From: Planctomycetota bacterium | GTDB lineage: Bacteria; Planctomycetota; UBA1135; UBA2386 | Reading direction: 5' to 3' | Assembly (NCBI GenBank): GCA_003235605.1 | Contig: QJVU01000273.1 | Coordinates: 1 to 7,911 of the forward strand | DNA length: 7,911 nucleotides | Shown here: piece after piece, positions 6,304 to 7,911 of the stretch | Numbering within the stretch: the first letter of the stretch is position 1 | How the letters are laid out: every line of letters begins with the position of its first letter | The notes under the pieces: generated by a model | What the model saw: only the letters and a program-made list of their open reading frames with translations | Database searches by the model: none | Told to the model about the DNA's origin: nothing | Made by a program: the position numbers and the translations under genes

Positions 6304-7911
6304 ATGGTCGTGGGCACTGGTGGAGCAAACCCCGGAATCGTCCTTGGAACAAACCCAGGCACGAATCGTTGCCCGGCCTGCTGGTCCGCGCTGGGACCCG
6401 ACGACGAACGCTGCGCAGAATGCGGCCATTCCATCCACGCATCCAAGGGCCGCTGGCAGCTGCCCATCGCCGCATTGACGCTGGCCGGTGTCGGTGCCGT
6501 CGTATGGTGGGGCCTCCTCGATGACAATCGACCCGCCATGCCTGAGCAGGCCGTCCCGCAGGACCAGCCAAGCCGAACTGCAGAGCGGCCTGCGGAGCCG
6601 GTACCGGGCATTGGCAGCGAGACCCGCCAGACCGAGCTGGCGCCCGCCACGCACGTGCTTTGGGTCAGAGGCAACGAGGGACCGGTGCCACTGCTGAGGG
6701 TTGCCTCTGCGGAACCGACGGCAGGGGCGCTGTTGTGCCTGCCATTGGATCTCGTCCCCCGTCGCGGACCACTCACAACGAAGAACGGCGATGAGCTTCA
6801 CCCGGAGGTCGTGACAGTGGAATGGGAACGCGGCCTGGTGCTCCTGCAAGCGCCTGCATCTGCCGTCGGCGGCACAGTTGCGCTTCCTGTTGGAATGGCG
6901 GCCAACCTCACCCCCGGCGATCCCATCGAGGTGTGGGACCCGCGACGAATCGCCAAGACGAGCATCCAGCTCACTGCCCCCCTGGGCGGCGCCGTCGAGC
7001 TGAAGCTGGCGGCCCCTCTGCCGGTTGGTGCGGTTCTCGTGTTCCACGCCAAGGCCGTGGCATATGGAGTCGGTGGCATCCGTGCCCTGCCCCTCGATCC
7101 ACTCCTGCCGTGGCTTCGGCATGGCACCACCACCCACGCAACAACCCTGGCGGACCTGCAGAAGCAGGTGCGGAGCCGGGATCCCCAGCTGATCCTGGAA
7201 GACGTCGGCGCGCTTCTGGCTCATAGACCACCCACCATGAAGCATGTTGAGGACGCCCTTGCCATGCTGGAGAGCGGACAGCACCTTGCCCGTGATGCCT
7301 CGACCATCCAGGCCTTTGGTCGCCTGGGGGCCATGGCACATCAGCAGCGGGTGCGCCTCCTGTCGCCGATCGATCCGGTGCACGCGCTCGTCCTCGCCAA
7401 GGAAGCGATGCTGCGGTTTCCGGACCATGGTGGCATCCTTGCCGATGTCGTTCTCCTTTCCCTTGGACATGGCGATGCAGCCGAGGCAGCCGGCTTCTAC
7501 GAGCAGCTGCTCCGGGTGTCGTCCGCTCACGCCAAGAGCATTGCGGACGAGGTCGCCACCGGCCTCCTGAAGGTAGCCGCCACCCGCCGCCGCGCCCGCC
7601 TGCACCAGGAAGCGCTTGCCCTATTGGCCCGGGGGACCCAGCTGTTTCCCGAGCGGGCCGACTTGCACCTTGCCTATGCCCAAGCCCTGGCCGCGGTGGG
7701 CCGGGACCACGACGCCCTGGCCCAGGCGAGCGAGGCAGCGAGGTTGGACCCTTCCTACGCGACCCACCTTGACCGCTACCAGCGTGCCGCCGCCTACGGG
7801 AACGAGCACCACCAGCGGGGCCGCTACGTGATTCCCTACGATCCCAAGACGAGAATCCTCAAGGCGAGGGCCTCGGTGGGCAATCAGTCGCTGAGGTTCC
7901 TCGTGGACACC
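6304..7911 (+). CDS. Multidomain membrane protein: zinc ribbon, TM, pseudo-protease-like region, TPR, retropepsin-like start (3' partial)
   Basis: The frame is open from ATG 6304 to the window end (536 codons) and continues beyond it. Domains in order: a CxxC...CxxC zinc ribbon (Cys23, 26, 37, 40; RCPACWSALGPDDERCAECG); one transmembrane helix (51-72, WQLPIAALTLAGVGAVVWWG); a Pro/Gln/Glu linker; a beta-rich region (about 115-270) whose strand order and end (PLPVGAVLVFHAKAVAYGVG, then IRALPLDPLLPWL) resemble a trypsin-fold protease core but lack a His, Asp and Ser in catalytic positions; helical TPR-like repeats (about 357-495, for example YEQLLRVSSAHAK and LARGTQLFPERADLHLAYAQ); and a final strand pair ARASVGNQSLRFLVDT that matches the opening of retropepsin-like aspartic proteases, cut after Asp535-Thr536 where Gly-Ala/Ser would follow. 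The zinc ribbon would be cytoplasmic and the rest external. ATG 6304 lacks a clear ribosome binding site; GTG 6310 is an alternative. The coding call is firm, the protease calls are inference, and the function is unknown. Confidence 0.85.
   Translation, partial: MVVGTGGANPGIVLGTNPGTNRCPACWSALGPDDERCAECGHSIHASKGRWQLPIAALTLAGVGAVVWWGLLDDNRPAMPEQAVPQDQPSRTAERPAEPVPGIGSETRQTELAPATHVLWVRGNEGPVPLLRVASAEPTAGALLCLPLDLVPRRGPLTTKNGDELHPEVVTVEWERGLVLLQAPASAVGGTVALPVGMAANLTPGDPIEVWDPRRIAKTSIQLTAPLGGAVELKLAAPLPVGAVLVFHAKAVAYGVGGIRALPLDPLLPWLRHGTTTHATTLADLQKQVRSRDPQLILEDVGALLAHRPPTMKHVEDALAMLESGQHLARDASTIQAFGRLGAMAHQQRVRLLSPIDPVHALVLAKEAMLRFPDHGGILADVVLLSLGHGDAAEAAGFYEQLLRVSSAHAKSIADEVATGLLKVAATRRRARLHQEALALLARGTQLFPERADLHLAYAQALAAVGRDHDALAQASEAARLDPSYATHLDRYQRAAAYGNEHHQRGRYVIPYDPKTRILKARASVGNQSLRFLVDT

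Noticed and set aside
4568..6478. 636-codon open frame on the + strand across the regulator and DUF4097 genes
   Set aside because: It runs antisense to two genes with recognisable domains; its product is rich in Arg/His/Pro with no domain pattern, as expected for the shadow of high-GC coding DNA.
6271..7605. 444-codon open frame on the - strand opposite the zinc-ribbon/TPR gene
   Set aside because: The + strand frame has a zinc ribbon, a membrane helix, TPR-like and retropepsin-like segments; the - strand product has none and is a composition artefact.

Overview
The window is a GC-rich bacterial sequence (about two thirds G+C by eye). It carries standard housekeeping genes next to a poorly characterised membrane-protein locus. 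The proteins do not allow a confident phylum; the mix of a zinc-ribbon/TPR/protease fusion, a short Fis-type regulator and a DUF4097 protein would suit one of the large-genome, high-GC Gram-negative groups, but that is inference.

Left edge (2-379, +): the 3' end of an unidentified gene whose product ends in an Arg/Gly/Asp-rich tail with three 7-residue repeats. Its stop codon directly abuts that of the convergent yggS, with no intergenic base.

Housekeeping operon (4172 down to 380, - strand): prfB, purH, an unrecognised 117-aa protein and yggS. prfB encodes release factor 2 and contains the classic +1 programmed frameshift: an in-frame TGA after 24 codons, in CTT-TGA-C, with an AAGGAG element three bases upstream of the CTT. 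The whole 375-aa protein is recovered by skipping one T at 4100. prfB and purH overlap by ATGA, and the next gene follows purH by four bases, so translation of the set is probably coupled. Because release factor 2 controls its own frameshift, purH and the genes behind it may be indirectly tied to that autoregulation.

Gene-free stretch (4173-4720): no convincing protein. It holds a strong terminator-like stem (12 bp perfect, followed by TTCTTTTCTT on the - strand), a second hairpin, and a possible extended -10 element close to the prfB start.

Regulatory and envelope locus (4721-7911): on the - strand lie a 142-aa protein with a receiver-like N-terminus and a Fis-family helix-turn-helix, and a 304-aa single-pass membrane protein with a DUF4097 beta-repeat domain. 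Divergent from the latter, with only 29 bp between the starts, is a long + strand gene that runs off the right edge. It encodes a zinc ribbon, a transmembrane helix, a region resembling a trypsin-fold protease without its catalytic residues, TPR-like helices, and the start of a retropepsin-like aspartic protease domain cut by the window end at its Asp-Thr motif. This multidomain protein and its neighbours are the best candidate here for something undescribed, perhaps an envelope sensing or proteolysis module. Its function is not known from the sequence.
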